A stretch of DNA of 64,000 nucleotides, taken from Nocardia tengchongensis. GTDB lineage: Bacteria > Actinomycetota > Actinomycetes > Mycobacteriales > Mycobacteriaceae. The position numbers and the translations under genes were made by a program. Location: the NCBI RefSeq assembly GCF_018362975.1, contig NZ_CP074371.1, forward strand, positions 4,588,001 through 4,652,000. Reading direction: 5' to 3'. Every line of letters begins with the position of its first letter. Position 1 is the stretch's first letter. This document shows positions 1-8,362 of this stretch, piece after piece. The notes beneath the pieces are model-generated. The model was given only the letters and a program-made list of their open reading frames with translations. It did not search any database and was not told the origin of the DNA.

Positions 1-179
1 GGAAACTGGTACCGGTGGCCAACGTTCGCCGCCGCACCAAGGCCGACCTCCCCAACAATGACGCCATGCCCCGCATCGAGGTCGAACCCGACACCTTCAC
101 CGTCCGCATCGACGGCGAGGTGTGGAGCGAGCAGCCCGCCACCGAGCTACCCATGGCCCAGCGCTACTTCCTGTTCTGA
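1..179 (+). CDS. ureC: Urease subunit alpha, C-terminal end (partial)
   Basis: The reading frame open at the window edge encodes the last 58 residues of the nickel-dependent urease catalytic subunit, which hydrolyses urea to ammonia and carbamate. The tail has the family-typical order: [16 protein letters not shown], then PRIEV, then the near-invariant ending [10 protein letters not shown]. The catalytic lysine and histidines lie upstream of the window. The expected accessory genes ureF, ureG and ureD are not next to it but begin 10.5 kb downstream, which is unusual for a ureABC-FGD layout. Confidence 0.92.
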   Translation, partial: KLVPVANVRRRTKADLPNNDAMPRIEVEPDTFTVRIDGEVWSEQPATELPMAQRYFLF

Positions 180-245
180 TGTGGTGAATCCCTCGCGGTG
201 ATCACAATCCTGGGCGGCGGCCGCATCCCCTGGCAGACTCGGGGC

Positions 246-914
246 ATGACGACCGCCGAGTGGGCCGAAGTTGATCACTACCTCGTGGAAACCCTGGTGG
301 GGGGCGAGGATTCGGAGACATTGCGGGCGAACGCGGCGGCGGGGCTGCCCGCCATCGACGTGTCGCCGCCGCAGGGGAAGTTCCTGTATCTGATCGCGGC
401 CTCGGTGCGGGCGCGGCGGGTGCTGGAGATCGGCACGCTGGGCGGGTACAGCACCGCGTGGCTGGCTCGGGCGGTGGGCAAGTCCGGGCAGGTGGTGACG
501 CTGGAGTTCGAGCCGCGGCACGCGGAGGTCGCGCGCGGCAACCTGGATCGGGCCGGGGTGGGGGATCGGGTGGAGATCCGGGTCGGCGCGGCGTTGGACA
601 CGCTGCCGGAACTGGCTGCCGCCGAGCCGGAGCCGTTCGATCTGGTGTTCATCGACGCCGACAAGGTCAACAACGCGAACTACGTGCGCTGGGCGCTGCA
701 ACTGACCCGGCCGGGATCGGTGATCATCGTCGACAACGTGGTGCGCAACGGCGGCATCGCCGACGCGGACTCGGCCGACGCGGCGGTGCGGGCCAGCCGG
801 GAGGTCATCGAATTGATCGCCGCCGAGCCGCGATTGGACGGGACTGTACTGCAGACGGTCGGCGGCAAGGGCTGGGACGGCTTCGCCTACGCGCTGGTGC
901 TCGGCGAGGAGTGA
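246..914 (+). CDS. O-methyltransferase, family 3 (caffeoyl-CoA OMT-like)
   Basis: A 222-residue class I SAM-dependent O-methyltransferase. Visible features are the SAM-binding motif VLEIGTLGGYSTAWLA, the acidic metal-binding segment LVFIDADK and the following strand IIVDNVVRNGGI, in the order typical of the cation-dependent caffeoyl-CoA/catechol OMT family. Length matches the family (about 220). The ATG at 246 is preferred over a GTG at 198, whose extension has no family counterpart. It follows ureC but has no functional link to urease. The physiological substrate cannot be told from sequence; a small phenolic or hydroxylated metabolite is the family expectation. Confidence 0.88.
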   Translation: MTTAEWAEVDHYLVETLVGGEDSETLRANAAAGLPAIDVSPPQGKFLYLIAASVRARRVLEIGTLGGYSTAWLARAVGKSGQVVTLEFEPRHAEVARGNLDRAGVGDRVEIRVGAALDTLPELAAAEPEPFDLVFIDADKVNNANYVRWALQLTRPGSVIIVDNVVRNGGIADADSADAAVRASREVIELIAAEPRLDGTVLQTVGGKGWDGFAYALVLGEE

Positions 915-947
915 CGCGGCCGGTCCGTGAAATGGACCGGCGGGCAA

Positions 948-1502
948 TCATTGTCGCGACTCGGGCAGGCTGTCCGGGTTCGCGGCCAGCTCCCGCCAAT
1001 AGTCGACGTACGCCTGCTCGTGCATGATGCCCAGGCGCAGGATGCGTGCGCGCGAGGTGGCGCGCACGCTGTCGGCCGGGTCGATCTCGGCATAGAGGTC
1101 GCGGTACATGTCGAGCCAATGCTGGTGTTCGGCCACCTGATTGCGGGCCAGCGCCACCACGTCGCCGGGGTCGCCCAGATCGGCGAAGAACAGCTTCAGC
1201 TGCGCGGGGTCGCGCGTCTCGGGCTGCGGTGAGGTCGGATCGCCGAGCCATCGGGTGAGTTCGGCGCGCCCGGCGTCGGTGAGGTGGAAGACGCGGCGCC
1301 GACGCCCGGACTCCTCGGCCTCCTCCCGCAGCAGCCCCTGATCGGCTAGTCGCGGCGGCACGCGGTACAGCTGCGCGTGCGGGATCGGCCAGAACTTGTC
1401 GACGCTCTCCTCCAGTCGCGCCTTGATGTCGTAGGGGGTCAGCGGTCCGTGCCGGGCGATGAGTCCCAGCACGATGTGGTCCTGCGGGCCGAGTTCGGCC
1501 AT
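948..1502 (-). CDS. PadR-family transcriptional regulator
   Basis: 184 residues: an N-terminal winged helix (DHIVLGLIARHGPLTPYDIK, then a recognition region ending in QLYRVPPRLADQGLL and the wing RRRRVFHLTDAGRAELTRWL) and a C-terminal Vir-type helical dimerisation domain (LKLFFADLG through YVDYWRELA). The ATG at 1502 fits the family N-terminus better than the start 8 codons upstream. It is divergent from the SnoaL-like gene at 1589, and the 86-bp gap contains a 19-bp direct repeat that is a plausible operator. PadR proteins usually repress themselves and the neighbouring gene in response to a small aromatic or drug-like ligand. Confidence 0.88.
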   Translation of the reverse strand: MAELGPQDHIVLGLIARHGPLTPYDIKARLEESVDKFWPIPHAQLYRVPPRLADQGLLREEAEESGRRRRVFHLTDAGRAELTRWLGDPTSPQPETRDPAQLKLFFADLGDPGDVVALARNQVAEHQHWLDMYRDLYAEIDPADSVRATSRARILRLGIMHEQAYVDYWRELAANPDSLPESRQ

Positions 1503-1524
1503 GACGCAACCCCTTCCGGTTGAC

Positions 1525-1579
1525 ACGGTATCGCTGAGACTATACCTTGGTACCAGTCAGACGGTATCAATGAGACTAT
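1525..1579. promoter_or_regulatory. Paired operator candidate between padR and SnoaL-like gene
   Basis: Two direct repeats, acggtatcgctgagactat (1525-1543) and acggtatcaatgagactat (1561-1579), match at 17 of 19 positions with starts 36 bp apart. The first lies inside a weak inverted repeat (ggtat at 1527, atacc ending at 1546). The site covers the short divergent promoter region and so is the best candidate for PadR binding. Confidence 0.6.
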
Positions 1580-1588
1580 GGAGTGACA

Positions 1589-1996
1589 ATGCGCGACTAC
1601 GCCATCGACCTGTTCGACCGCTGGACCCAGCTGTGGAACGGCGACTACGCCCTGGCCGACGAGATCATGGCCCCCGCGTTCACGCTGCGCTACGCGCAGC
1701 CGGGCGCGGCCGCGTACGACAGCATCCGGGACCGTGCCGCCTTCGTCGACGCCATCGACACCTTCCGCAAGGAACGCCCGGGCCTGGTCTTCTCGACCCA
1801 GGGCACCCCGGTCGTCGAAATGGATGACACCCGAACCGGAATCATCGCCCGCCCCTACGGTGCGCAGGTCATCGATTCGGCCGGGACCGTCGTGCGCGAC
1901 ATCAGCGGCACCGACATCCTGCGCGCCGAGAACGGGCAGATCGTGGAGGTGTGGTCGGTGTCCGGCGGGCTCGAAGGACGCAGCTTCTACGCTTAG
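1589..1996 (+). CDS. SnoaL/NTF2-like protein
   Basis: 135 residues with the cone-shaped alpha+beta-barrel pattern of NTF2-like proteins: helical N-terminus (YAIDLFDRWTQLWNGDYALADEIMAPAF), then strands ending in GTDILRAENGQIVEVWSVSG, a phrase typical of SnoaL-like polyketide cyclase/ester cyclase relatives. The ATG at 1589 has a GGAG six bases upstream; a GTG at 1583 overlaps that site. It is divergent from the PadR gene and probably its regulatory target. The catalytic role is unassigned, as this fold is used both for enzymes and for small-molecule binding. Confidence 0.8.
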   Translation: MRDYAIDLFDRWTQLWNGDYALADEIMAPAFTLRYAQPGAAAYDSIRDRAAFVDAIDTFRKERPGLVFSTQGTPVVEMDDTRTGIIARPYGAQVIDSAGTVVRDISGTDILRAENGQIVEVWSVSGGLEGRSFYA

Positions 1997-2000
1997 GCCC

Positions 2001-2411
2001 ATGTCCAAGCGCCGCGAAAACCGTCCCGCGCCCGAAGGCTGCCCGTGCGGGCTGCCCGCCGCCTACGCCGACTGCTGTGGGCGACTGCACCGCGGCGAGC
2101 TGATAGCCACCACCGCCGAACAGTTGATGCGGTCGCGCTTCAGCGCCTTCGCGGTGCGGGACGAGGCGTACCTGCTGCGCAGCTGGGATCCCGAAACCCG
2201 GCCCACCGAGGTCGATTTCGATCCGGCCATGCGCTGGGATCGGCTCGAGATCCTCGGCGCAACGGGCGGGGGACCCTTCCACACCGAGGGGACGGTGGAA
2301 TTCCGGGCGCACTACCGCGTGCATGGGGCGGCGGGAGAACTGCACGAGAACAGTCGTTTTCGCCGTGATCAGGGGGCGTGGGTGTACCTCGACGGTGACA
2401 TCGAGCGCTGA
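2001..2411 (+). CDS. YchJ-like UPF0225 protein with SEC-C zinc motif
   Basis: 136 residues. The N-terminus carries the SEC-C-type metal ligand set CPCG...YADCCGRLHRGE (residues about 14-33), followed by the family phrase TAEQLMRSRFSAFAVRDEAYLLRSWDPETRP and an NTF2-like remainder ending ENSRFRRDQGAWVYLDGDI. This is the standard UPF0225/YchJ architecture; the biochemical role of the family is not established. It starts 4 bp after the stop of the preceding SnoaL-like gene, suggesting co-transcription. Confidence 0.9.
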   Translation: MSKRRENRPAPEGCPCGLPAAYADCCGRLHRGELIATTAEQLMRSRFSAFAVRDEAYLLRSWDPETRPTEVDFDPAMRWDRLEILGATGGGPFHTEGTVEFRAHYRVHGAAGELHENSRFRRDQGAWVYLDGDIER

Positions 2412-2461
2412 CCGAGCGTCGAACGCCTTGCCGCCCCTGCGCATTCGCGCACCACGCGAGT

Positions 2462-2536
2462 GTGCACGACCGGCAATCGTGCACAGCGTGCCATAACGGC
2501 CGCGCGGGGTGGTGATCGGCGGAAGTGCCGACCACC
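2462..2536. terminator. Two hairpins between convergent genes
   Basis: An 8-bp perfect inverted repeat (gtgcacga at 2462-2469, tcgtgcac at 2477-2484) is followed by a second stem (ggtggt 2508-2513 with accacc 2531-2536, plus inner cggc/gccg). They lie between the convergent YchJ-like and arylsulfatase genes, where a bidirectional terminator is expected. No clear T-run follows, as is common in high-GC actinobacteria. Confidence 0.45.
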
Positions 2537-2551
2537 GCCCGTGCGCTCGGC

Positions 2552-4906
2552 TCAATCGCGCGAGAACGCCGCAGCCGCCGCCATTTCCAGATCCATGTAC
2601 GGCTTCCCGCTCACGTCCTCGATGACCTGGTGCATCGTCCCGCCGATGAACGGGAACGGTGACCGGTACCGCGCCGACACGGACTGGCCGGTGTCTCGGC
2701 CGACCCGGACGCCCTCCCCGACACCGGAGAACACGGTCGGCTGGATCCGCATGTCATCGAGCGAACCCACCGGGTTCTCGTCGATATAGAGGACGGCCTC
2801 ACCCGTGGGCGTGTAGTGGTCGGGCCGGGTGCCGTGCCGTTCGTACCGCACCCCGAGGATGTGATCGCCGACCGGTACCCGGCAATCGGAGACGATGGCC
2901 TGCTCTTCCTCGCCGAGGAAGTTGTAGACGTAGCAGAGGTGCCCGTCCTGGACGAACAGGGCGTGCCCGCCGAGCCGCCCGCCATGGGCGAACAGCACGC
3001 CCTCGGCGTCCGGGCTGGCGATCGTGGTCTCGGCCAGCAGCGCGAAGGAGCGGCCCAGGATCTCGAGCGCCGCGCCCGGTCCGACTTCCGCGCTGTCCGG
3101 GTAGTAGACGGCACGGTCCAGGCCTCTGGCGTACGTCGGCCGATAGCGCACCAGCGCGGAGACGATGTCGAGATCATTGAGCGGCATCCCGTTGTATTTC
3201 TCGGCCTCGGAGAACCACAGCGCCTTCATTTCCTCCAGCTTCTCGGGATGCGCCTCGGCCAGGTCGTGCATCTGGCTGCGGTCCTGATCGATGTGGAACA
3301 GCTCCCAGCGGTCCTGGTCGAAATGTCCCCAGCCGGACGGGCAGGCCGCGTGCACGGTGTCGGCGAACCAGCCGCGATGCCAGATGCCGCGGGTGCCCAG
3401 CATCGAATAGAACTGGGTGTGCTTGCCGACATCGGCGTCGGGGTCGTCGAACAGGGCCCGGAAGCTGACCCCTTCCAAGGGTCGCTGCTTCACGTTCTTC
3501 ACCGTGTCCGGCGGCGTGATGCCCAGCAGGTCGTAGACGGTGGGGGTGACGTCGCAGACGTTGAGGTACTGGTGTCGGATCTCGCCGCGGGCCGGGATGC
3601 CCGCCGGCCACGACATCACGCAGGGATCGGCGATGCCGCCTTCGTGCGAGGCGTACCGCTTGTACAGCTTGTAAGGGGTGTTGAAGGCCATCGCCCACCC
3701 GATGCTGTAGTGGTTGTAGGTGGTCGGCAGACCCAGCTGGTCGAGCTTGGCCAGGCTGTCCTCGATGGTGTCGATGTAGCCGTTGAAGAACTTCATCTCG
3801 TTGACCGAACCGTTCGGACCGCCCTCGCCGCTGGCGCCGTTGTCGGAGAAGGCCACGATGATGGTGTTGTCCAGCTGACCGGTCTCCTCGAGGTAGTCCA
3901 GCACCCGGCCGATCTGGGCGTCGGTGTAGGACAGGAATCCGGCGAACACCTCCGCCTGGCGGGCGAAGAGCTGTTTCTCGTTCTCCGACAGGGAATCCCA
4001 GGCCCGCACCGTGTCCTGCGCGGGCCACGGCTTGCCGTCGGCGCTGGTGACATCGCTGTACGGGTTTATGGGCGACAGTTCGGTGTTCTCCGGTATCAGA
4101 CCCATGCGCTTCTGGTTGTCGAGCACGATCTCGCGGTACTTTTCGTAGCCCATGTCGAACTTGCCGCGGTATTTGTCGGCCCACTCCTGGGCGACATGGT
4201 GGGGAGCGTGTCCGCATCCCGGGCACAGGTACATGAACCACGGTTTGTCGGGGGCGATCACCTTGGCGTCGCGAATGAACTCGATCGATTTGTCGGCCAG
4301 ATCCTTCGACAGGTGATACCCGTCCTCCGGCGAATACGGCTGCGCGATCGGGTGATTGTCGTACACGAGGTTCGGATACCACTGGTCGGCCTCGCCGCCC
4401 AGGAACCCGTAGAACCGTTCGAATCCGCGCCCCAGCGGCCAATGCCGCTTCGACGCCGCGAGATTCTCCTCTTCCAGGGGCGTCATATGCCATTTGCCGA
4501 CGGCGTAGGTGTTCCACCCGCGCTCGCCCAGCACCTCCGAGCACAACGCGGTGTCGGCGGGGATGCGGCCCGACAGGCTGGGGAATCCGTCACTGAATTC
4601 CTCGATGGTGGCCATGCCGACCGACGACGCGTTTCGCCCGGTCAGCAGCGAGGCGCGGGTGGGTGAACACAGTGCGGTGGTGTGGAATTGCGTGAACTGC
4701 ACGCCACTGTCGGCGATCCGTTTCATGTTCGGCATGTCGACCAGGCCGCCGTAGCAGTCCCAGGTGGCGATGCCGATGTCGTCCCACACCAGATACAGCA
4801 CGTTGGGTGTGCCCGGCGGGGCGGTCGGTTCCGCGTACGGTCCCCAGTCGGCGACCGAATCACGAATATCGAGCGCGATATGTCCTTCGAACTTCCTGGC
4901 CATCAT
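2552..4906 (-). CDS. Arylsulfatase (type I formylglycine sulfatase)
   Basis: 784 residues, matching the roughly 787-residue mycobacterial AtsA/AtsD type. The N-terminal sulfatase core contains the metal-binding start NVLYLVWDDIG, the modification motif CSPTR (Cys80, converted to formylglycine by the activating enzyme) followed by ASLLTGR, the GKWHM segment near residue 137 and FSDNGASGEGG. A C-terminal region of about 200 residues after the sulfatase fold (from roughly residue 600) is beta-rich, as in this long subclass. No signal peptide is visible, so a cytoplasmic location is likely. It would release sulfate from aryl or other sulfate esters. The activating enzyme is not in the window. Confidence 0.93.
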   Translation of the reverse strand: MMARKFEGHIALDIRDSVADWGPYAEPTAPPGTPNVLYLVWDDIGIATWDCYGGLVDMPNMKRIADSGVQFTQFHTTALCSPTRASLLTGRNASSVGMATIEEFSDGFPSLSGRIPADTALCSEVLGERGWNTYAVGKWHMTPLEEENLAASKRHWPLGRGFERFYGFLGGEADQWYPNLVYDNHPIAQPYSPEDGYHLSKDLADKSIEFIRDAKVIAPDKPWFMYLCPGCGHAPHHVAQEWADKYRGKFDMGYEKYREIVLDNQKRMGLIPENTELSPINPYSDVTSADGKPWPAQDTVRAWDSLSENEKQLFARQAEVFAGFLSYTDAQIGRVLDYLEETGQLDNTIIVAFSDNGASGEGGPNGSVNEMKFFNGYIDTIEDSLAKLDQLGLPTTYNHYSIGWAMAFNTPYKLYKRYASHEGGIADPCVMSWPAGIPARGEIRHQYLNVCDVTPTVYDLLGITPPDTVKNVKQRPLEGVSFRALFDDPDADVGKHTQFYSMLGTRGIWHRGWFADTVHAACPSGWGHFDQDRWELFHIDQDRSQMHDLAEAHPEKLEEMKALWFSEAEKYNGMPLNDLDIVSALVRYRPTYARGLDRAVYYPDSAEVGPGAALEILGRSFALLAETTIASPDAEGVLFAHGGRLGGHALFVQDGHLCYVYNFLGEEEQAIVSDCRVPVGDHILGVRYERHGTRPDHYTPTGEAVLYIDENPVGSLDDMRIQPTVFSGVGEGVRVGRDTGQSVSARYRSPFPFIGGTMHQVIEDVSGKPYMDLEMAAAAAFSRD

Positions 4907-5119
4907 TCACCTCGGGATTAAGGAGAATCGTTGGAAGTGATACCCGGATCCGGCGTCACCGCCGGAGTTCATCGACGCGTCGGTGACCACGCGGTTCCTG
5001 GACTCGGCGTCCGGAACCCGTGCGAATCACCGGCCCTTCGCACCCCTGAAAGCGTACCGATCGGAATGGATTTGCGGCGGCGGTTGAACGAGCCCGATGC
5101 CGAACGGTTTTCGGACGGA

Positions 5120-5792
5120 TCAGTGTGCGGTGGCGCGGGCCTCGAAGCCGTCGCATAGCGCGGTGAGGCCGGTGTCGAGCAGGTGTTCCGGATCCAGCAG
5201 GGCGGTGTCGCCGGTTCCGATGAGACCGGCCAGTGGGGATGGGGTGGGCCAGCGCGGGTCGCCGTCGAGCAGTGCGCTGAGCCCGGAGCGCTCGTCGGCG
5301 CTGCTGTCGCGGTCCTGCAGCAGACGGGCGCTGACCTGCTGCAAAGCGACCCCGGCGATGTAACTCCACACCGACAGTGACATGCGGGTGGCCTCGCGGG
5401 CGTCGACGCCGAGTTCGGCGAACCCCTCGACCAGCCAGCTCAGCACGATCAGACTGTGCTCGCCGAAGTTGTAGCGTGGCAACCGCGAAGGTGAACAGCA
5501 CCCAGGGATGTTCCTGGTAGAGCCGCCAATCCACCTCGGCGGCGATGCGCACCCGGTCCCGCCAGGTCCAGCCCTGGCCCTCGGCCGGGGGATAGAGATT
5601 GCGTCGCGAGACCTCATCGGTCATGGCCGCGAGCAGGGTGTCCTTGTTGGGAATGTGCCGGTAGAGCGACATGGCCCCGGCGTTCATCCGTTCGGCGATG
5701 CGCCGCATGGACAGGGCGTCGAGTCCGGATTCGTCGGCGAGGGCGATGGCGGTGTCGACGATGGCGGCCCGGGTGAGCTTGGCCTCGGTCAT
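5120..5792 (-). CDS. TetR-family regulator of the adjacent MFS pump (frameshifted)
   Basis: The N-terminal TetR helix-turn-helix reads MTEAKLTRAAIVDTAIALAD, then LSMRRIAERMNAGAMSLYRHIPNKDTLLAAM. After WVLFTFAVAT the frame is lost, and the rest (YNFGEHSLIVLSWLVEGFAE through the stop at 5120) continues in another frame. One missing base between 5472 and 5484 restores a single protein of about 224 residues with a C-terminal ligand domain. It is divergent from the DHA2 pump at 5921 and probably represses it through the twin palindromes at 5825-5862. The single-base shift resembles the many others in this window, so a sequencing error is more likely than a dead gene. Confidence 0.85.
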
Positions 5793-5824
5793 CGGACGAA
5801 TTGTTCCCTTCCGGCGCGGGGTGT

Positions 5825-5862
5825 GCGTACACTGTACTCGCGCTCGTGCGTACGTTGTACGC
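5825..5862. promoter_or_regulatory. Twin TetR operator candidates upstream of MFS pump
   Basis: A perfect 6-3-6 palindrome gcgtacgttgtacgc (5848-5862) and a near copy gcgtacactgtactc (5825-5839) have starts 23 bp apart, about two helical turns. They sit between the divergent TetR gene and the MFS gene and probably overlap both promoters, which is the classic arrangement for an autoregulated efflux repressor. Confidence 0.7.
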
Positions 5863-5920
5863 GCGGGCGCCTTCCATGACCAGGGCCGCGTGTGGCCCAG
5901 AGCAGCCCGAAGGATAGGAC

Positions 5921-7414
5921 ATGACGAGTACCCTCGCGCGCCCCGCCGCGAAGACGCAGCGCCGCGCCTGGGCCGGCCTGGCCGTACTGCTGCTGCCGGT
6001 ATTGCTGGTGTCGATGGACATGTCCGTGCTCTACCTGGCCATGCCCACGCTGACCCAGAGCCTGGATCCCTCCGCCACGCAACAACTCTGGATCCTCGAC
6101 ATCTACGGCTTCATGATCGCCGGACTGCTCATCACCATGGGCAACCTGGGTGACCGCATCGGCCGGCGCAATATCCTGCTGGCCGGAGCCACCGTCTTCG
6201 GAATCGCCTCGGCGCTGGCCGCTTTCGCGCCGAGCGCGGGCGTGCTGATCGCGGCCCGGGCGCTCATGGGCCTGGGCGGTGCGACCCTGCTGCCTTCCTC
6301 GCTGGCGCTGATCTCCACCCTCTTCCCCGAGGACCGGGCGCGCGCCACCGCCATCGGCGTGTGGACCGCGTTCTTCGCGGGCGGGTCGGCGGTCGGTCCG
6401 ATCATCGGCGGCGTTCTGCTGCACCACTTCTGGTGGGGCTCGGTCTTCCTCATCAACGCACCGGTTTTGCTGGTGCTGCTGGCCTTCGGCCCGCTGCTGC
6501 TGCCCGAACACCGCGCCGCGGTGCGCGGCCGACTCGACTGGGTGAGCGTGCTGCTGTCGATCGGCGGCATCCTGCCGATCGTGTACGCCGTCAAACACCT
6601 GGCGGCCGAGGGCTTCGACCTGCCGTCGGTGGGCATCGGCATCGTCGGCGCCCTGCTGCTGACCGCGTTCGTCCGCCGTCAGCGCCACCTCGACGACCCC
6701 CTGCTCGATCTGAGCCTGTTCCGTCGCGGACTGTTCTCGGTGGCCATCGGCTCCAGCACGGTCGGCATGCTCGCCCTGGCCGGGATGAGCTACCTGACCA
6801 GCGTGTACCTGCAATCGGTGACCGGTCGCGACCCGCTGCAATCGGCGCTGCTCGGGATTCCGGGCGCGGTGGTGGTGTTCGTGTTCTCCATGAGCGGCGC
6901 GCGGATCGGCCGCGTCTTCGGCACCAAGACCACCTTCGTGCTCGCGCTGGGCATGGCCGCCCTGGGCAATCTGATGCTGCTCGGAGTCGGCGTGCACGGC
7001 GGAATCGGCTGGTATGTGGCCGGTTCCGTGGTGGCGGGCGCGGGCTTCGGCATCGCCTTCACCCTGGTCTCGGAGGTGGCGGTGTCCTCGGTGCCGCCCG
7101 AACGCGCCGGGTCGGCGGTCGGCATCTCCGAGACCAGTTTCGAACTCGGCAACGGCTTGGGCCTGGCCCTGCTGGGTTCGCTGGCGGCGTTGGTGTTCCG
7201 CTCCGGCGGCGATTTCGGGTCCACCCTGGGCGAGACCATCGCCCACGCCGGCGACGACACCGCCCTGATCGAGTCGGCCCGGGAGTCCTTCGTGACCGGC
7301 ATGCACGTGGCCACCACCGCGGGCGCGGTACTGCTGGCCACGATGGCGGCGATCGTGTTCTTCGCCAAGTCGGGGTCGCCTGCGAAGGATGCCGCGGAGA
7401 AGGTCGGAAGCTAA
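5921..7414 (+). CDS. MFS drug efflux transporter, DHA2 (14-TM) type
   Basis: 497 residues with about 14 hydrophobic segments. The first helix carries VLLVSMDMSVLYLAMPTL, typical of the DHA2 drug:H+ antiporter group (LfrA/SmvA/QacA-like). Motif A is GNLGDRIGRRN after helix 2, and the helix 5 region reads FFAGGSAVGPIIGGVLL (motif C-like). It should export cationic or amphipathic compounds from the cytoplasm using the proton gradient. A GAAGGAT ribosome-binding site precedes the ATG at 5921. It is divergently paired with a TetR regulator. Confidence 0.93.
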   Translation: MTSTLARPAAKTQRRAWAGLAVLLLPVLLVSMDMSVLYLAMPTLTQSLDPSATQQLWILDIYGFMIAGLLITMGNLGDRIGRRNILLAGATVFGIASALAAFAPSAGVLIAARALMGLGGATLLPSSLALISTLFPEDRARATAIGVWTAFFAGGSAVGPIIGGVLLHHFWWGSVFLINAPVLLVLLAFGPLLLPEHRAAVRGRLDWVSVLLSIGGILPIVYAVKHLAAEGFDLPSVGIGIVGALLLTAFVRRQRHLDDPLLDLSLFRRGLFSVAIGSSTVGMLALAGMSYLTSVYLQSVTGRDPLQSALLGIPGAVVVFVFSMSGARIGRVFGTKTTFVLALGMAALGNLMLLGVGVHGGIGWYVAGSVVAGAGFGIAFTLVSEVAVSSVPPERAGSAVGISETSFELGNGLGLALLGSLAALVFRSGGDFGSTLGETIAHAGDDTALIESARESFVTGMHVATTAGAVLLATMAAIVFFAKSGSPAKDAAEKVGS

Positions 7415-8250
7415 CCGAACAGCGTGGTCCACACCTCGCTGATCCGGGTGCGCCAGGGCATGATCACGCGCTGATACACCCGGCGGACCGGGTCGGCGAG
7501 GGCGTGCCAGGCGCGGGCGATGGCCGCGGCCAGGGGGCGCAGCACCGCTCGGTGCAGCCAACGGCAGGGCGCCACGACGGTGAAGGCGACGACGGTCGTG
7601 GCCACTCGCCAGCCGAAGACGACTATCGCGACGATCACGACGAGCAATGGTCGCAAGATCCAGCGCCACACCTGCTTCGCGGGCCAGATGATCAGCCAGG
7701 TCACCAGCGGTTCGATGACGGCGGTCAGCAGCCAGCGGCCGCCGGGTCGCAGCGCGTACCGCCACAACGCCGAGACCGGAACCACGACGAGCCACTTCCA
7801 GGTCGTCGTGATCGTCCAGACGATCGCTTCCGCAATGGGTTTCACGATGTTTCGGAACACCCAGGGGATTCCGGGCTTCAATACCCGCCGCCACAGCCAT
7901 TCCTCGATGGCGCGCTGGATCGGGCGCAGAAAGTAGGACAGCAGGAATGCCCCGATCGGGGTGAGCACCATGCCGAACAGCAGCTGCTGGATCAGCAGGT
8001 GCCAGAGATAGTTGCGCACGAAATTGCGCAGTGGCCGGAAGACCCAGTCCCGGAACAAGATTGCCAGCGGCTTTGCGAGATGGTCGGTGAACAGCCGGAA
8101 CGCCGCGCCGATGAGGCGCGGTATTCGTTTGAGGCCTTCCCACAGCAGTCGTGGCGGCACGAACACCACCAGCACCACCGCGCGGGCGCACCAGCCCCAG
8201 AACGTGACCGGTTCCGGCGTCGGCCGCTCCGGCGCTCGAGTCGTCATCAT
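7411..8250 (-). CDS. Hypothetical membrane-associated protein with W/R-rich repeats
   Basis: 279 residues that I cannot assign to a family. The protein is very rich in Trp, Arg and hydrophobic residues and contains a recurring pattern of roughly 20-30 residues with an LRP or LKP turn followed by an amphipathic helix (for example LRPLRNFVRN, LRPIQRAIEE, LKPGIPWVFR, LRPGGRWLLT, LRPLLVVIVA, LRPLAAAIAR). Several segments are hydrophobic enough to insert in or lie on the membrane. The ATG at 8250 follows an AAGGA site. Its stop overlaps that of the convergent MFS gene by 4 bp. Confidence 0.6.
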   Translation of the reverse strand: MMTTRAPERPTPEPVTFWGWCARAVVLVVFVPPRLLWEGLKRIPRLIGAAFRLFTDHLAKPLAILFRDWVFRPLRNFVRNYLWHLLIQQLLFGMVLTPIGAFLLSYFLRPIQRAIEEWLWRRVLKPGIPWVFRNIVKPIAEAIVWTITTTWKWLVVVPVSALWRYALRPGGRWLLTAVIEPLVTWLIIWPAKQVWRWILRPLLVVIVAIVVFGWRVATTVVAFTVVAPCRWLHRAVLRPLAAAIARAWHALADPVRRVYQRVIMPWRTRISEVWTTLFG

Positions 8251-8362
8251 CGGTTCCTTCCCCCGGATATCGTCCTTATCCTGGTGCAGGAATCCGCATC
8301 GCGGCCAGGGTATTTCCACTCATTCGCGATCACATACCGGTCCGGCGGTTAGGCTCGGAAAC

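Noticed and set aside
2816..4666. 616-codon plus-strand open frame
   Set aside because: Antisense of the arylsulfatase, whose motifs are unambiguous.
5789..8191. 800-codon minus-strand open frame across the MFS gene and beyond
   Set aside because: His/Gln/Asp/Arg-rich antisense shadow of the pump and of the 7411 gene; no domain, no ribosome-binding site.
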